Shown: positions 6,351-14,547 of the stretch, in pieces | How positions within the stretch are numbered: position 1 is the first letter of the stretch | How the letters are laid out: each line of letters opens with the position of its first letter | Source of the DNA: Alloalcanivorax marinus | Lineage (GTDB): Bacteria; Pseudomonadota; Gammaproteobacteria; Pseudomonadales; Alcanivoracaceae | Assembly: GCF_016906305.1 (NCBI RefSeq) | Contig: NZ_JADDOL010000021.1 | Coordinates: 1-64,000, forward strand | Reading direction: 5' to 3' | Length of the DNA: 64,000 nucleotides | Made by a program: the position numbers and the translations under genes | Notes under the pieces: model-generated | What the model was told of the DNA's origin: nothing | The model's database searches: none | The model's input: only the letters and a program-made list of their open reading frames with translations

Positions 6351-8678
6351 TTAAAACAAGTATTTCACGCGCGCCAGGTAGGTGCGGCCTTCTTCGCGGA
6401 TCACGCCGTCGAAGGAGCCGGGGGAGAAGATCTCCTCGTCGGTGACGTTGTTGAGCAGCAGGTCCAGTTGCAGGGCGTCGGTGACGGCGTAGTAGGCGCC
6501 CAGGTCCACGCGGGTGTAGGCGGGCAGGGTGACGCTGTTGTCCGCGTTGGCGGGGCGTTCGTCCACGTAGGCGACGGTGCCGCCCAGGCTCAGGCCGGTG
6601 ACGGCGTTGAGGTAGTAGCGGCTTTGCAGGGCGGCGGTGTGCAGGGGCACGTTGATAAAGCGGTTGCCTTCCAGGGTCTTGTCGTCGGTGCGCAGCACTT
6701 CGGTGTCGGTGTAGCCGTAGCCGGCGCTCAGGTAGAGGTTGGCGGTGGCGTAGCCGTCCACGGTGAGCTCGGCGCCTTGGGAGCGGGCGCTGCCCTGGGC
6801 CACCAGGAAGCCGGCGTTGAGCGGGTCGCTGATGGGCATGTTGTCCTTGTCGATGACGAAGCCGGCGGCGTTGATGTTGAGTCGGCCGGCGGTGACGCGC
6901 ACGCCCGCTTCGTATTGCACGCTTTCCTCGGCTTTCAAGGGCTGGCGGCCGGAGGTGGTGCCTTGTTTGGGCACGAAGGCTTCGTTGCGGCTGGCGTAGA
7001 GCGAGGTGCTGTCGGTGAGGTCGTAAACCAGGCCGAGCTGGGTGGTCCAGGCGGTTTCGCCGAGTTCGGCGCGGGTGACGGCGTCACCGGCCATGAAGTC
7101 GGTGGTTTTCTGGGATTGCTCCGCGTCGGTGTAGCGCAGGCCGGCGAGCAGGGTCCATTTCTCGGCGATGGTGATGCGGTCCTGGACGAAGCCGGCGAGG
7201 ATGCGGTCGGTCTGGATAAAGCCCCGGTCGCGGGCTTTGGTGCTCAGGTCCATGGGGCCGTAGACCGGGTCATACAGGTCGATAGGGGTCACCAGATAAA
7301 ACTGGGTGGGCCGCGTGCTGTCGGATTCCCGGAAGTTCACGCCAGCGATAAAGCGATGGGTCTGGCCGGCCAGGGTGGTTTCGCCGCTGAGATCCAGGAT
7401 CACTTCGTGGTCGGTTTGTTTGGCGTCGTCGCTGGCGAAGACCAGACGGTTGAGGGTGCGGAAGTCCGCGGCCAGGCCGAGCGGGCCGTATTCCTTCCAC
7501 TCCGCGCTGTTGCGGGTGTAGGCGTAGCTCAGGCGGGCGTCGATGGTGTCGGTGAGCGCCTGGGTAAGGCGGGCGTTCAGGTAGACGGAGTCCCGCTCGG
7601 TGGAGGCGTCCTTCCAGGCTACGTTGAAGTCGTCGCTGTAGTCGCCGTTGGGGTTGGGCTCGAAGGCGCCTTGCGCCGGGGCGCCGCCGGGCAGGGCGGT
7701 CCACTCGTTGGCGGAGTAGCTGCCTTCTACGGTCAGGTTGGTGGTGTCGCTCAGGTCCATGGTCACGTTGGGCGCCACGAACAGGCGCTCGTAGCCCCAG
7801 TAGTCCATGGAGGCGTTGCTGTCCTGGTGGGCCAGGTTGAGGCGGGCGCGCACCCGGTCGTTGAGCGGGCCGGTCACATCCAGGGTGGCGCGGTGGTAAT
7901 CGTAGCGGCCGTACTCGGCGCTCACTTCCGCCTGGTAGTAATCCAGCGGTTGCTTGGTGACCACGTTGATGGTGCCGCCCGGCTCCATCTGGCCATACAG
8001 CACCGAGGCCGGGCCCTTGAGGATTTCCAGGCGCTCCACGTTGGCCAGGTCGGTGGGATGGTCGGTCTGGCGGAAGCCCAGGCCGTTGACGGACTGCTCC
8101 GCGTTGAAGCCGCGAATCAGGAAGTCGTCGGCGAACATGTCGCGGCCGGAGCCGGACCGGTTGGCGCTGGGGGTGAGGCGCACGATGTCGCCCACGGCGT
8201 TGGCCTGGGCCAGCTCGAAGTTTTCCCGGTCGTAGACGCTGACGCTTTGCGGGATGGCTTCCACCGTGTCGTTCTTCTGGCGGCCGTACACGGAGACCGC
8301 GTCCAGGGTATTGCTCTCGCTGGTTTCCTGCGGCGCCGCTTCCAGCCGGTAGCCATTCTCCACCCGCACGGCGGTGACGCCGCTGCCCGCCAGCAGGGCA
8401 CGCAGGGCCTGGGCCGGCGTGTAGTCGCCGCTCAGCGCCGGCGCCTGCTTGCCCTCCAGCAGCGAAGCATCGCCGCCGATGGCCAGCCCGGTCTGCCGGG
8501 CCAGATCGATCACTGCCTGGTCCAGGGGCTGGGCGGGGAGGTTGATAGTCTGCGTGGTTGCGGTCTGCGCCCGGGCGGGCTGGGTGAGCAGCGGCGCGGT
8601 GAGCAGCGGGGTCAGCAAGCCAAGCAGCAATAGCGCCTTTGGCGCCTTCGCGGTGTTCGGTTTTTGTGAGCGAATCAT
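6351..8678 (-). CDS. TonB-dependent siderophore receptor with STN signalling domain (775 aa)
   Basis: A signal peptide (about residues 1-38, ending ARAQ) precedes an STN domain (NLPAQPLDQAVIDLARQTGL to about residue 115), which marks a transducer that talks to a FecR-type anti-sigma protein. A plug domain follows (SVSVYDRENFELA, DFLIRGFNAEQSVNG, VERLEILKGPASVLYGQMEPGG), then a 22-strand barrel ending in the typical aromatic RTYLARVKYLF. Length and domain order match FpvA/FoxA-type ferric siderophore receptors. It lies downstream of fecI-fecR on the same strand, with a REP-like palindrome in between. The siderophore cannot be deduced from the sequence. Confidence 0.93.
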   Translation of the reverse strand: MIRSQKPNTAKAPKALLLLGLLTPLLTAPLLTQPARAQTATTQTINLPAQPLDQAVIDLARQTGLAIGGDASLLEGKQAPALSGDYTPAQALRALLAGSGVTAVRVENGYRLEAAPQETSESNTLDAVSVYGRQKNDTVEAIPQSVSVYDRENFELAQANAVGDIVRLTPSANRSGSGRDMFADDFLIRGFNAEQSVNGLGFRQTDHPTDLANVERLEILKGPASVLYGQMEPGGTINVVTKQPLDYYQAEVSAEYGRYDYHRATLDVTGPLNDRVRARLNLAHQDSNASMDYWGYERLFVAPNVTMDLSDTTNLTVEGSYSANEWTALPGGAPAQGAFEPNPNGDYSDDFNVAWKDASTERDSVYLNARLTQALTDTIDARLSYAYTRNSAEWKEYGPLGLAADFRTLNRLVFASDDAKQTDHEVILDLSGETTLAGQTHRFIAGVNFRESDSTRPTQFYLVTPIDLYDPVYGPMDLSTKARDRGFIQTDRILAGFVQDRITIAEKWTLLAGLRYTDAEQSQKTTDFMAGDAVTRAELGETAWTTQLGLVYDLTDSTSLYASRNEAFVPKQGTTSGRQPLKAEESVQYEAGVRVTAGRLNINAAGFVIDKDNMPISDPLNAGFLVAQGSARSQGAELTVDGYATANLYLSAGYGYTDTEVLRTDDKTLEGNRFINVPLHTAALQSRYYLNAVTGLSLGGTVAYVDERPANADNSVTLPAYTRVDLGAYYAVTDALQLDLLLNNVTDEEIFSPGSFDGVIREEGRTYLARVKYLF

Positions 8679-8794
8679 GGGGGCTCCAGCAGGGATGCGC
8701 GGTGTCTTTACCTATGAAGACAAAGCAGCGGAGCCCATCGGGCAGTGGTGGCGGAAAAATTTTTTTCCGTTTCGAGGTGGCGCCGGAAGCGAAC

Positions 8795-8880
8795 TGTAGG
8801 AGCGACTTCAGTCGCGATAGGGGTTCACCTCGGGCGGCTTTATCGCGACTGAAGCGGAGTGCCGCCCAGTCGCTCCTACG
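8795..8880. repeat. REP-like inverted repeat pair
   Basis: TGTAGGAGCGACTTCAGTCG (8795-8814) and its inverted counterpart ending CAGTCGCTCCTACG (to 8880) face each other. A related unit lies at 41368. Such GTAGGAGCG palindromes are the REP family of Pseudomonas-like genomes and sit between genes; here they separate fecR from the receptor gene. Confidence 0.75.
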
Positions 8881-8920
8881 GAGGGTTCAAAGCGTTTTCA
8901 GGGAGATTCCCGTTGCGGGG

Positions 8921-9838
8921 TTACGGCGACGGGCGGCGGACGGTGACGTACCAGGGCGTGAGGTAGCGCACCTCCAGGTTGAGGGTGTCGGCGAGCAGGG
9001 CCAGGGCGGCATCGCTGTCGTTGGCGGGGAGCACGCCGGTGAAGCGGGGTGCGTCCGGGGCGGCGAGGGCGTCGTCCAGGGTCAGCAGGCCGGAGCGGTG
9101 GCGGGCCAGGCGGTCGACCACTTCCGTGAGGGGCGCCTTGCTGAAGCCCAGGCGGCCGTCGGCCCAGTCCGGGCGCTGGCGTGGGGTGCCGGCGCGGTTC
9201 AGGACGCCGTGGCGGTTCAGGTCCGCCTGATGGCCGGCGGTGAGCTTGAGTTCGTCGCCGCCGTCCCGGGGCGCCACCGCCACGGTGGATTCCTGTACCG
9301 CCACCCGGGTGAAGCCGTCGTCCAGGCGCACGCTGTATTGGGTGCCCAGGGCGGTGGCGGTGAGGTCCCGGGTGGCGACCTGGAAGGGGCGGTCCGGAGC
9401 CTTGGCCACGGTGGCCAGCAGCTCGCCGCGTATCAGTTTTACGGTGCGACGGGTGTCGCTGTAATTCAGGTCGATGGCGCTGCCGCTGTTGAGCACCACC
9501 TGGCTGCCGTCGGGCAGGGTCAGGGTGCGGATCTCCCCGGCGGCGGTGCGGTAGTCGGCGCCCCAGTAGGCCCAGGGCAATTGCGCGCCGGCCAGCACCA
9601 GCAGCAGCACGGCGCCGAGACCGGTGGCTTGCCGCCGGCGCCGGCGGCGCCGTTCCGCGGTGGCGTCGGTGGCTCGCCACATCCGTTGGATCTGTTCCAG
9701 CACCTGGCGGCGGCGCGGGTCCTTGGCCTGCCAGGTGTCGCACTCCGTCTGCAGGCGGGCGCGTTCGTCGGCGCCGGCGGTTTGCAGGGCGACCACCCAC
9801 TCGGCGGCCTGTTGGCGGATGCGGTTCAACTCGGACAC
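8921..9838 (-). CDS. fecR: FecR-type transmembrane anti-sigma regulator (305 aa)
   Basis: The GTG at 9838 is preferred because it gives the typical SELNRIRQQAAEWVVALQ start. The frame stays open upstream, but that part runs through the sigma factor gene in another register. Residues 1-60 form the DUF4880 domain, one transmembrane helix follows at about 82-101 after an arginine-rich stretch, and then come the FecR domain (LTLPDGSQVVLNSGSAIDL, FQVATRDLTATALGTQYSV) and a C-terminal STN-like part. It overlaps the sigma gene by 13 bases. In this family FecR senses the ligand-loaded receptor through its STN domain and controls FecI. Family length is about 310-320, so it is complete. Confidence 0.92.
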   Translation of the reverse strand: MSELNRIRQQAAEWVVALQTAGADERARLQTECDTWQAKDPRRRQVLEQIQRMWRATDATAERRRRRRRQATGLGAVLLLVLAGAQLPWAYWGADYRTAAGEIRTLTLPDGSQVVLNSGSAIDLNYSDTRRTVKLIRGELLATVAKAPDRPFQVATRDLTATALGTQYSVRLDDGFTRVAVQESTVAVAPRDGGDELKLTAGHQADLNRHGVLNRAGTPRQRPDWADGRLGFSKAPLTEVVDRLARHRSGLLTLDDALAAPDAPRFTGVLPANDSDAALALLADTLNLEVRYLTPWYVTVRRPSP

Positions 9839-10392
9839 GGCGCCTCCGCCAGGCTGTCGTAGAGGCGCGCGTGGCAGTGGGCGAAGGCCTTGGCCAGGTA
9901 CTGTTTGACGCTGCTCTCGGACACCGACAGCCGGCGCGCGATCTGCCGGTAGGTCAGGCCCTCCAGCCGTGCCATCAGAAACGCCCGGCGCGGCTTCTCC
10001 GGCAGCTCGTCCACCAGCAGGCGGAGCACCGTCACCAGCAGGTTCTGGGCGGCGGCGATCTCCGCCGGGCCCCGATCGTCCCGGGTCTCCACCAGGATCG
10101 CCACCTGGCGCAGCGCTTCCTCTTCCACCTGCCGGCGGTGGTGGCGATTGATCATCAGCCGGCTGGCGATAACCATCAGATAGGCACGCGGATCGCGCAG
10201 CGCCTCCAGCGACTGCTCGCCCAGAATCAGCCGCAGGAAGGTGTCCTGGCTCAGGTCCGCCGCGTCGTGGGGGCAACGCAGCCGACCCTGCAGCCAATGC
10301 GTCAACCAGCCATGATGCGCCGCATACAGCTCGCCCAGCTCCCGCTGGGAGCCGGGCAACAACGGCTGAATGTCGGTGGCGGCGCCGGACAT
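9826..10392 (-). CDS. fecI: ECF sigma factor, FecI type (188 aa)
   Basis: Region 2 is seen in AADLSQDTFLRLI and ALRDPRAYLMVIASRLM. Region 4 is seen in ELPEKPRRAFLMARLEGLTYRQIARRL and SESSVKQYLAKAFAHC, a helix-turn-helix that reads the -35 box. Length fits the ECF05-09 iron-starvation sigma factors. It is the first gene of the run fecI-fecR-receptor-PepSY and has a Fur-like box just upstream, the usual two-level control: Fur represses fecI, and the ligand-bound receptor releases FecI via FecR to transcribe the receptor gene. Confidence 0.93.
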   Translation of the reverse strand: MSGAATDIQPLLPGSQRELGELYAAHHGWLTHWLQGRLRCPHDAADLSQDTFLRLILGEQSLEALRDPRAYLMVIASRLMINRHHRRQVEEEALRQVAILVETRDDRGPAEIAAAQNLLVTVLRLLVDELPEKPRRAFLMARLEGLTYRQIARRLSVSESSVKQYLAKAFAHCHARLYDSLAEAPCPS

Positions 10393-10417
10393 AGGTTTCG
10401 GAGGGTGTGTTTATAGT

Positions 10418-10436
10418 TGAGAGTGATTATCAATTA
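10418..10436 (-). promoter_or_regulatory. Fur-like box upstream of fecI
   Basis: TGAGAGTGATTATCAATTA, 26 bases before the fecI start, matches the core of the Fur consensus (ATGATAATCATTA) at about ten of thirteen positions. This is the expected place for iron repression of a FecI-type sigma gene. Confidence 0.6.
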
Positions 10437-10502
10437 AAGACTGAAAGGGCGCAACTCGTGCTGCTAGGGACCCAAGGAACCGATGCGGCGCGGGTGCGGC
10501 GC

Positions 10503-10735
10503 GGGTCGGACCACGATAACCAATTGATTTAATAGATCTTTGTGCTCTCTGGCTCGGTTTCGGACGGCTTAAAAGGGTACTTTCACGGGTCAATCGATAC
10601 CTTTAACGCGGGCTTCGGGCCACAGACTTTGCTTAGAAGTGATTTATGGGGTCATTAAACGCGGGCTAACGCTCGTAAAGACGTCGAAATTCCAAGAGAA
10701 TGCTTTGAAATCAATGAGTAACGATGGTCCGACCC
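10503..10735. mobile_element. Inverted-repeat element A (MITE-like, 233 bp)
   Basis: Left end GGGTCGGACCACGATAAC (10503-10520) and right end GTAACGATGGTCCGACCC (10718-10735) are near-perfect inverted copies, with the first 11 bases identical. The AT-richer core holds no gene. The same ends recur at three other places within 4 kb around different cores, which suggests a non-autonomous mobile family moved by a transposase encoded elsewhere. Confidence 0.7.
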
Positions 10736-10758
10736 GAGGGGCCCGAGGGGCCTGCTCG

Positions 10759-11037
10759 ATGAATGATTGGCTCGATAAACAGGATAGGGAGTATCGGCAT
10801 CTCAAGGCCGGGCAGAGTTACCGGGTGGCGCGCGCTTTCCGGGACTACGACGGCCAATGCCATGAGGAAGGAGAGACCTTTGAGTTCCTCGGCGCCAACT
10901 TTGTGCCCTATCACGATGGCCTGTCGTTGTTTGTTAGACGAGAAGGGCACGAAGAACAGATTCGCCTGCAACTTCATCCTGAGGAGCAGCAGGATATCAT
11001 CGAACAACTGGGGGCCTACCTGAGCCCCTTATCGTGA
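10759..11037 (+). CDS. DUF3601-domain protein (92 aa)
   Basis: The ATG at 10759 is chosen because the conserved region starts soon after it (HLKAGQSYRVARAFRDYDG). Upstream codons in the same frame run into repeat element A. The pattern RAFRDYDGQCHEEGETFEFLGANFVPYHDGLSLFV and a terminal IRLQLHPEEQQDIIEQL match the DUF3601 family of small soluble proteins with unknown role. No membrane segment or signal is seen. The gene sits between inverted-repeat elements A and B, which may carry the signals that end neighbouring transcripts. Confidence 0.8.
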   Translation: MNDWLDKQDREYRHLKAGQSYRVARAFRDYDGQCHEEGETFEFLGANFVPYHDGLSLFVRREGHEEQIRLQLHPEEQQDIIEQLGAYLSPLS

Positions 11038-11048
11038 AGGCCTGGGCC

Positions 11049-11164
11049 GGGGTCGGATCACTGTAAGGGGCAGGCTGGGGTCGGACCACCATAAGTTTTT
11101 GATTTAACGGAGTTTCGGGTTTTATTGTGCGATGTTTGTTGGCTTAGCAGGGTGGTCCGACCCC
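11049..11164. mobile_element. Inverted-repeat element B (short copy) with an extra left end
   Basis: A solo left end GGGGTCGGATCACTGTAA lies at 11049-11066. A second left end GGGGTCGGACCACCATAA (11077-11094) faces GGTCCGACCCC (11154-11164), enclosing only 88 bases. This copy looks like an internally deleted version of the family seen at 10503, 12099 and 14237. Confidence 0.65.
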
Positions 11165-11250
11165 GGCCCCCGCCGGGCTTCGCCCGGCGGCCATGGAGGC
11201 ACCTGGGCGTTGCTGACATAGTGCGTGCTTTATGACAACGGGGGTATGCC

Positions 11251-11685
11251 ATGACCGCGAGCATGTTGGCGCTGTGGAGCTGCGGGCTGTTCTTTCTGAC
11301 CGGTTTGCTGACCGGGGTTTGGAAATACGTCCAGATCGAAGGCAGCGAGCGGGCCCGGGCGCATTACTACGTGGACACGGCCCACCGCGCCAGCCTGATG
11401 TATGCCTTTGCCTGCCTGGTGCTGGAACGTTTCGCCGCGCTCAGTGTGTGGCCGGAATGGGTAAACGTGCTGGCGGTGCTGGCGTCGGTGCTGTTTTTCG
11501 CGCTGGCGGTGGGCAGCTATATTCTGCACGGCCTGCTCAAGGACACGCGCAATCAGCTGCAAAAGCCGCACGCTTTTGGCCGCTGGACCCTGGCCCCGAG
11601 GATGATGATGACCTTTATGTGGGCTCTGGTGATTGCCGAGATCGGTGGTTTCCTGGTGCTGCTGGCGGGCTTCGCCGCCGCCTAG
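11251..11685 (+). CDS. Four-helix membrane protein, function unknown (144 aa)
   Basis: Four hydrophobic segments are visible at about residues 5-24, 45-62, 70-93 and 118-141. Between the first two lies YYVDTAHRASLMYAFA, with a histidine and arginine that could be functional. The arrangement (small, four helices, His near the second helix) is loosely reminiscent of hydroxylaminobenzene mutase or styrene-oxide-isomerase-like proteins. The resemblance is too weak for a function call. The upstream sequence has no strong ribosome binding site; ATG 11251 gives a natural first helix. Confidence 0.7.
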   Translation: MTASMLALWSCGLFFLTGLLTGVWKYVQIEGSERARAHYYVDTAHRASLMYAFACLVLERFAALSVWPEWVNVLAVLASVLFFALAVGSYILHGLLKDTRNQLQKPHAFGRWTLAPRMMMTFMWALVIAEIGGFLVLLAGFAAA

Positions 11686-11737
11686 GGCGGGGCCCGGCGG
11701 GTAGCGGAAAGCTTGCCGGTTTTTCAGTCTGGGATGG

Positions 11738-12085
11738 TTGCCAATGTTTGGCAGATCGAGAAAGAACAGCGTAACGCTGCGCGAAGAGCGTACCCCGGAG
11801 GATTATCGTTTTCTCGGTGCGACACTCCAGAAAAATGGCGACCTGGTCTTCGAGGGCCAGGACCTGGGCCAGAGTGTCCGCAAAGCCTTTGGATGCGCTG
11901 AATACGAGTGGGTATGGACGGTCAAGGCGCCGGATGTGGACTGCCTGCGGCGGGCCCTCGGCAGCCGCGGCGATCTCCTGGCCCTGCTCAAGAAGCGCTT
12001 CAGCGGAGCCAACGCGGCGGGGCTTCGGAGCTTCCTGGAGGAGCATGAGATCCCGTTCGAATCCTGGAGCCGCATCGGAGACTAG
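11738..12085 (+). CDS. Small soluble hypothetical protein (115 aa)
   Basis: The frame starts MPMFGRSRKNSVTLREE; a second ATG lies two codons later. It has no signal or membrane segment. The recognisable features are an acidic middle, AEYEWVWTVKAPDVDCLRRAL, and the ending FLEEHEIPFESWSRIGD, which looks conserved in its acidic/aromatic spacing. Similar small proteins are common in Proteobacteria without assigned function. It ends 13 bases before inverted-repeat element C. Confidence 0.7.
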   Translation: MPMFGRSRKNSVTLREERTPEDYRFLGATLQKNGDLVFEGQDLGQSVRKAFGCAEYEWVWTVKAPDVDCLRRALGSRGDLLALLKKRFSGANAAGLRSFLEEHEIPFESWSRIGD

Positions 12086-12098
12086 TCGGGGACTAGTC

Positions 12099-12325
12099 GG
12101 GGTCGGACCACCGTAACTCATTGATTAATATTAATTCAGTGCGCCCAAAAACGGCAGGATTAGTCCTTAGAGGCGTGATTTCAGGGCGATAAACCGGCGT
12201 TCTACGGTTGCTCCAGCTGTCTTAGAGGCCGTTTTGAGTGGCCTGAAACGTCAGCTAAGGGCCTTTTATCTCTGAAAAAACGAATGAAATTTATATAAAT
12301 CAATTACTTGCCGTGGTCCGACCCC
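12099..12325. mobile_element. Inverted-repeat element C (227 bp)
   Basis: Left end GGGGTCGGACCACCGTAAC (12099-12117) and right end CCGTGGTCCGACCCC (12311-12325) are inverted copies. The core is AT-rich with no gene. It occupies almost the whole gap between two genes. Confidence 0.72.
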
Positions 12326-12353
12326 GGGGCCGCCCCGGGGCCGGTGGGGTGGG

Positions 12354-13658
12354 TCAGTTTTGGGCGGTGGGGGTGACGCGCCAGATGGTGTTGGAGAGGT
12401 CATCGGCGATGATCACGGCGCCTTCCGGGTCCACGGTGACGCCCACCGGGCGGCCGCGGGCCTTGCCGTCTTCGCTCAGGAAGCCGGTGGCGAAGTCCAC
12501 CGGGTCGCCGGCGGGCTCGCCGTTCTGGAAGGGCACGAACACCACCTTGAACCCCACCGGATCGCTGCGGTTCCAGCTGCCGTGCTGACCGACGAAGGCG
12601 CCTTCGGCGAACTGCTCGCCCATCCGCGAGTTGGAGAAATCCACGCCCAGCGCCGCCACGTGGGAGCCCAGGGCGTAGTCCGGTTTGATGGCGCGCTCGA
12701 CCATCTCCGGTTTCGGCGGTTTAACCCGGGTGTCCTCGTTCTGGCCCCAGTAGCTGTAGGGCCAGCCATAGAACGCCCCTTCCTTCACCGAGGTCAGATA
12801 ATCCGGGACAAGATTGGGGCCGATCTCGTCCCGTTCATTCGCCACCGCCCAGAGTTCGCCGGTGTCCGGCTGGATGGCCAGCGCGGTGGGATTGCGCAGG
12901 CCGGTGGCGAAGGGGCGGTGCAGCCCGGTTTCGGCTTCAATCTGCCAGACCATGGCGCGGTCTTCTTCCACTTCCATGCCCCGCTCACCGATGTTGCTGT
13001 TGGAGCCGATACCGACGTACAGGAAGCGACCCTCCGGCCCCGCGGTCATGGCCTTGGTCCAGTGGTGATTGATCACCGCCGGCAGGTCGGTGACTTTCTC
13101 CGGTGCGCCGCTGGCCCGGGTCTGGCCTTCTTCGTAGTCGAAGCGCACCAGCGCGTCCTGGTTGGCTACGTACAGGCGGTCGTCGATCAGGGCCAGCCCG
13201 TAGGGCGCGTTCAGGTTATCGGCGAACACGCCTTGCTGTTCGTAGCGGCCGTCGCCGTCGGCGTCGCGCAGCAGCGTCAGGCGATCGCCACTGTCCGCCT
13301 CGCTCTTGCCCTGCTTCTTGATGAAGCCGGCGATGAAGTCCTTGGGGCGCAGGGCCGGTGCGTTGCCGCCGGACCCTTCCGCCACCAGGATATCGCCGTT
13401 GGGCAGCACCAAGGTCTGGCGCGGAATTTTCAGATCGGTGGCGATGGCCTCGATCTGATAGCCGTCCGGCGCGGAGGGTTTTTCATCGCCCCATTCCGCG
13501 GGCTCGGAGATGTTCATGTTCGGCAGCAGGCCGCGCCGAGGCTCCGGCAGCGTGGGGTTGGCGCCGTGCTGTTCGGCGGGCTCGACCTGGTTCTCACCGC
13601 CGCAGGCGGTCAGAGAGAACAGCAACGGAAGCGACAGCAGGGGGATGGCGTAACGCAT
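12354..13658 (-). CDS. Sorbosone/glucose dehydrogenase-like lipoprotein (434 aa)
   Basis: The N-terminus is a lipoprotein signal with lipobox LTAC (Cys19), so the protein is membrane-anchored outside the cytoplasm. The rest is a six-bladed propeller of the soluble PQQ glucose/L-sorbosone dehydrogenase family. Typical stretches are ATDLKIPRQTLVLPNGDILVAEG, GLALIDDRLYVANQDALVRF, LRNPTALAIQPDTGELWAVANERDE, YGWPYSYWGQN and GSWNRSDPVGFKVVFVPF. Substrate and PQQ dependence are not provable here. It starts one base before the end of the DUF2231 gene; the pair is a frequent neighbourhood, suggesting a shared electron-transfer role. Confidence 0.85.
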   Translation of the reverse strand: MRYAIPLLSLPLLFSLTACGGENQVEPAEQHGANPTLPEPRRGLLPNMNISEPAEWGDEKPSAPDGYQIEAIATDLKIPRQTLVLPNGDILVAEGSGGNAPALRPKDFIAGFIKKQGKSEADSGDRLTLLRDADGDGRYEQQGVFADNLNAPYGLALIDDRLYVANQDALVRFDYEEGQTRASGAPEKVTDLPAVINHHWTKAMTAGPEGRFLYVGIGSNSNIGERGMEVEEDRAMVWQIEAETGLHRPFATGLRNPTALAIQPDTGELWAVANERDEIGPNLVPDYLTSVKEGAFYGWPYSYWGQNEDTRVKPPKPEMVERAIKPDYALGSHVAALGVDFSNSRMGEQFAEGAFVGQHGSWNRSDPVGFKVVFVPFQNGEPAGDPVDFATGFLSEDGKARGRPVGVTVDPEGAVIIADDLSNTIWRVTPTAQN

Positions 13659-13659
13659 G

Positions 13660-14088
13660 TTATTTCACTCCTCCACGCAGGCCTGAGTAGCCGACCAGGC
13701 TCGCCACCAGGGCCAGCACCGTCACAATCGCCGACAGCCACAATCCGGCGGGCATGGCCGCCCAGGCGTCCTTGGCGTGCACCAGCGCATTGATAAAGCC
13801 GAGCACCCACATGGCCAGCAGCACAAGGAAATAGACCGCGTGCCTGGCGGTGCGGGCCGGCCCGCTGATCACCCATTCGATCAGCGCCCACAGCAGCGCC
13901 AAGCCACCGCCCAGCAGGGCGCCGGCGATCAGCCAGGAGGCAAAATTGGTCCACTGCACCTGATAGCTGGTGGAGTAGGCCCAATCGCTGAGCAGCGCAC
14001 CCAGAAACAACGGCAAGGGGAAGGCAAGCAAAATGGCGTGCAGCGGATGCAGCGCACGCCCGTGCGTCGTTCGATGTGTGTCGACCAT
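13660..14088 (-). CDS. DUF2231 membrane protein (142 aa)
   Basis: The ATG giving MVDTHRTTHGRALHPLHAILLAFP is used; a TTG four codons upstream is possible. Four hydrophobic segments are seen (about residues 19-38, 49-71, 81-99 and 109-137). Conserved His residues in GRALHPLHAILLAFPLPLF fit the DUF2231 family of small integral membrane proteins thought to bind heme or pass electrons. It precedes the sorbosone dehydrogenase-like gene on the same strand with almost no gap, so the two probably form an operon. Confidence 0.85.
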   Translation of the reverse strand: MVDTHRTTHGRALHPLHAILLAFPLPLFLGALLSDWAYSTSYQVQWTNFASWLIAGALLGGGLALLWALIEWVISGPARTARHAVYFLVLLAMWVLGFINALVHAKDAWAAMPAGLWLSAIVTVLALVASLVGYSGLRGGVK

Positions 14089-14236
14089 GGCGGTTCTCAA
14101 GTCCTTTGAAGATTACCCGATGCCCCGCATCTTCCAGACCCGTCGTGAACGCGAAAAGAACCGGACCGGCCAACCCCAACCATTTTGACCAATCTTTACA
14201 TTCATCCGGGTGACCCACTCCGGGGTTACCCACTCC

Positions 14237-14478
14237 GGGGTCGGACCACGCTAACTCGTTGTTTCCTGGGCTTAAGCGGCCTGAAAAAGCAGCTTTTAAC
14301 GCCTTGGCGGGGCATTTTCTTGGGTCAAATTCGCCCCTTAACCCAGGCCGCTGGCACGGGGCTCCCTCCTTCTCTAAACCTCCATTTATGACCTGGAAAA
14401 ACGCCTTTTGAGGACCGGGAGCCCCCTGAAAAAAGCGGTAAATCCTTAGGAATCAGTGGGTAACCGTGGTCCGACCCC
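14237..14478. mobile_element. Inverted-repeat element D (242 bp)
   Basis: Left end GGGGTCGGACCACGCTAAC (14237-14255) and right end GTAACCGTGGTCCGACCCC (14460-14478) are inverted copies over 19 bases with one mismatch. The core is unlike those of copies A and C. The element fills most of the gap between the DUF2231 gene and the YcaO gene, which otherwise holds nothing recognised. Confidence 0.75.
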
Positions 14479-14547
14479 GGTGGGCGACGGTTGGGGGGAA
14501 AATCTGGATAATGGCGCGCATTCGCTTCCCCGACTGGCTGTGCCCCC

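Noticed and set aside
6468-8633. 721-codon plus-strand frame opposite the TonB receptor
   Set aside because: A Val/Gly/Ala/His-rich antisense frame is typical of GC-rich coding DNA; the receptor on the other strand has full domain structure.
9839-10297. N-terminal extension of the FecR frame
   Set aside because: The extra 153 codons lie inside the sigma factor gene in another register and are low-complexity; FecR family proteins start at SELNRIR.
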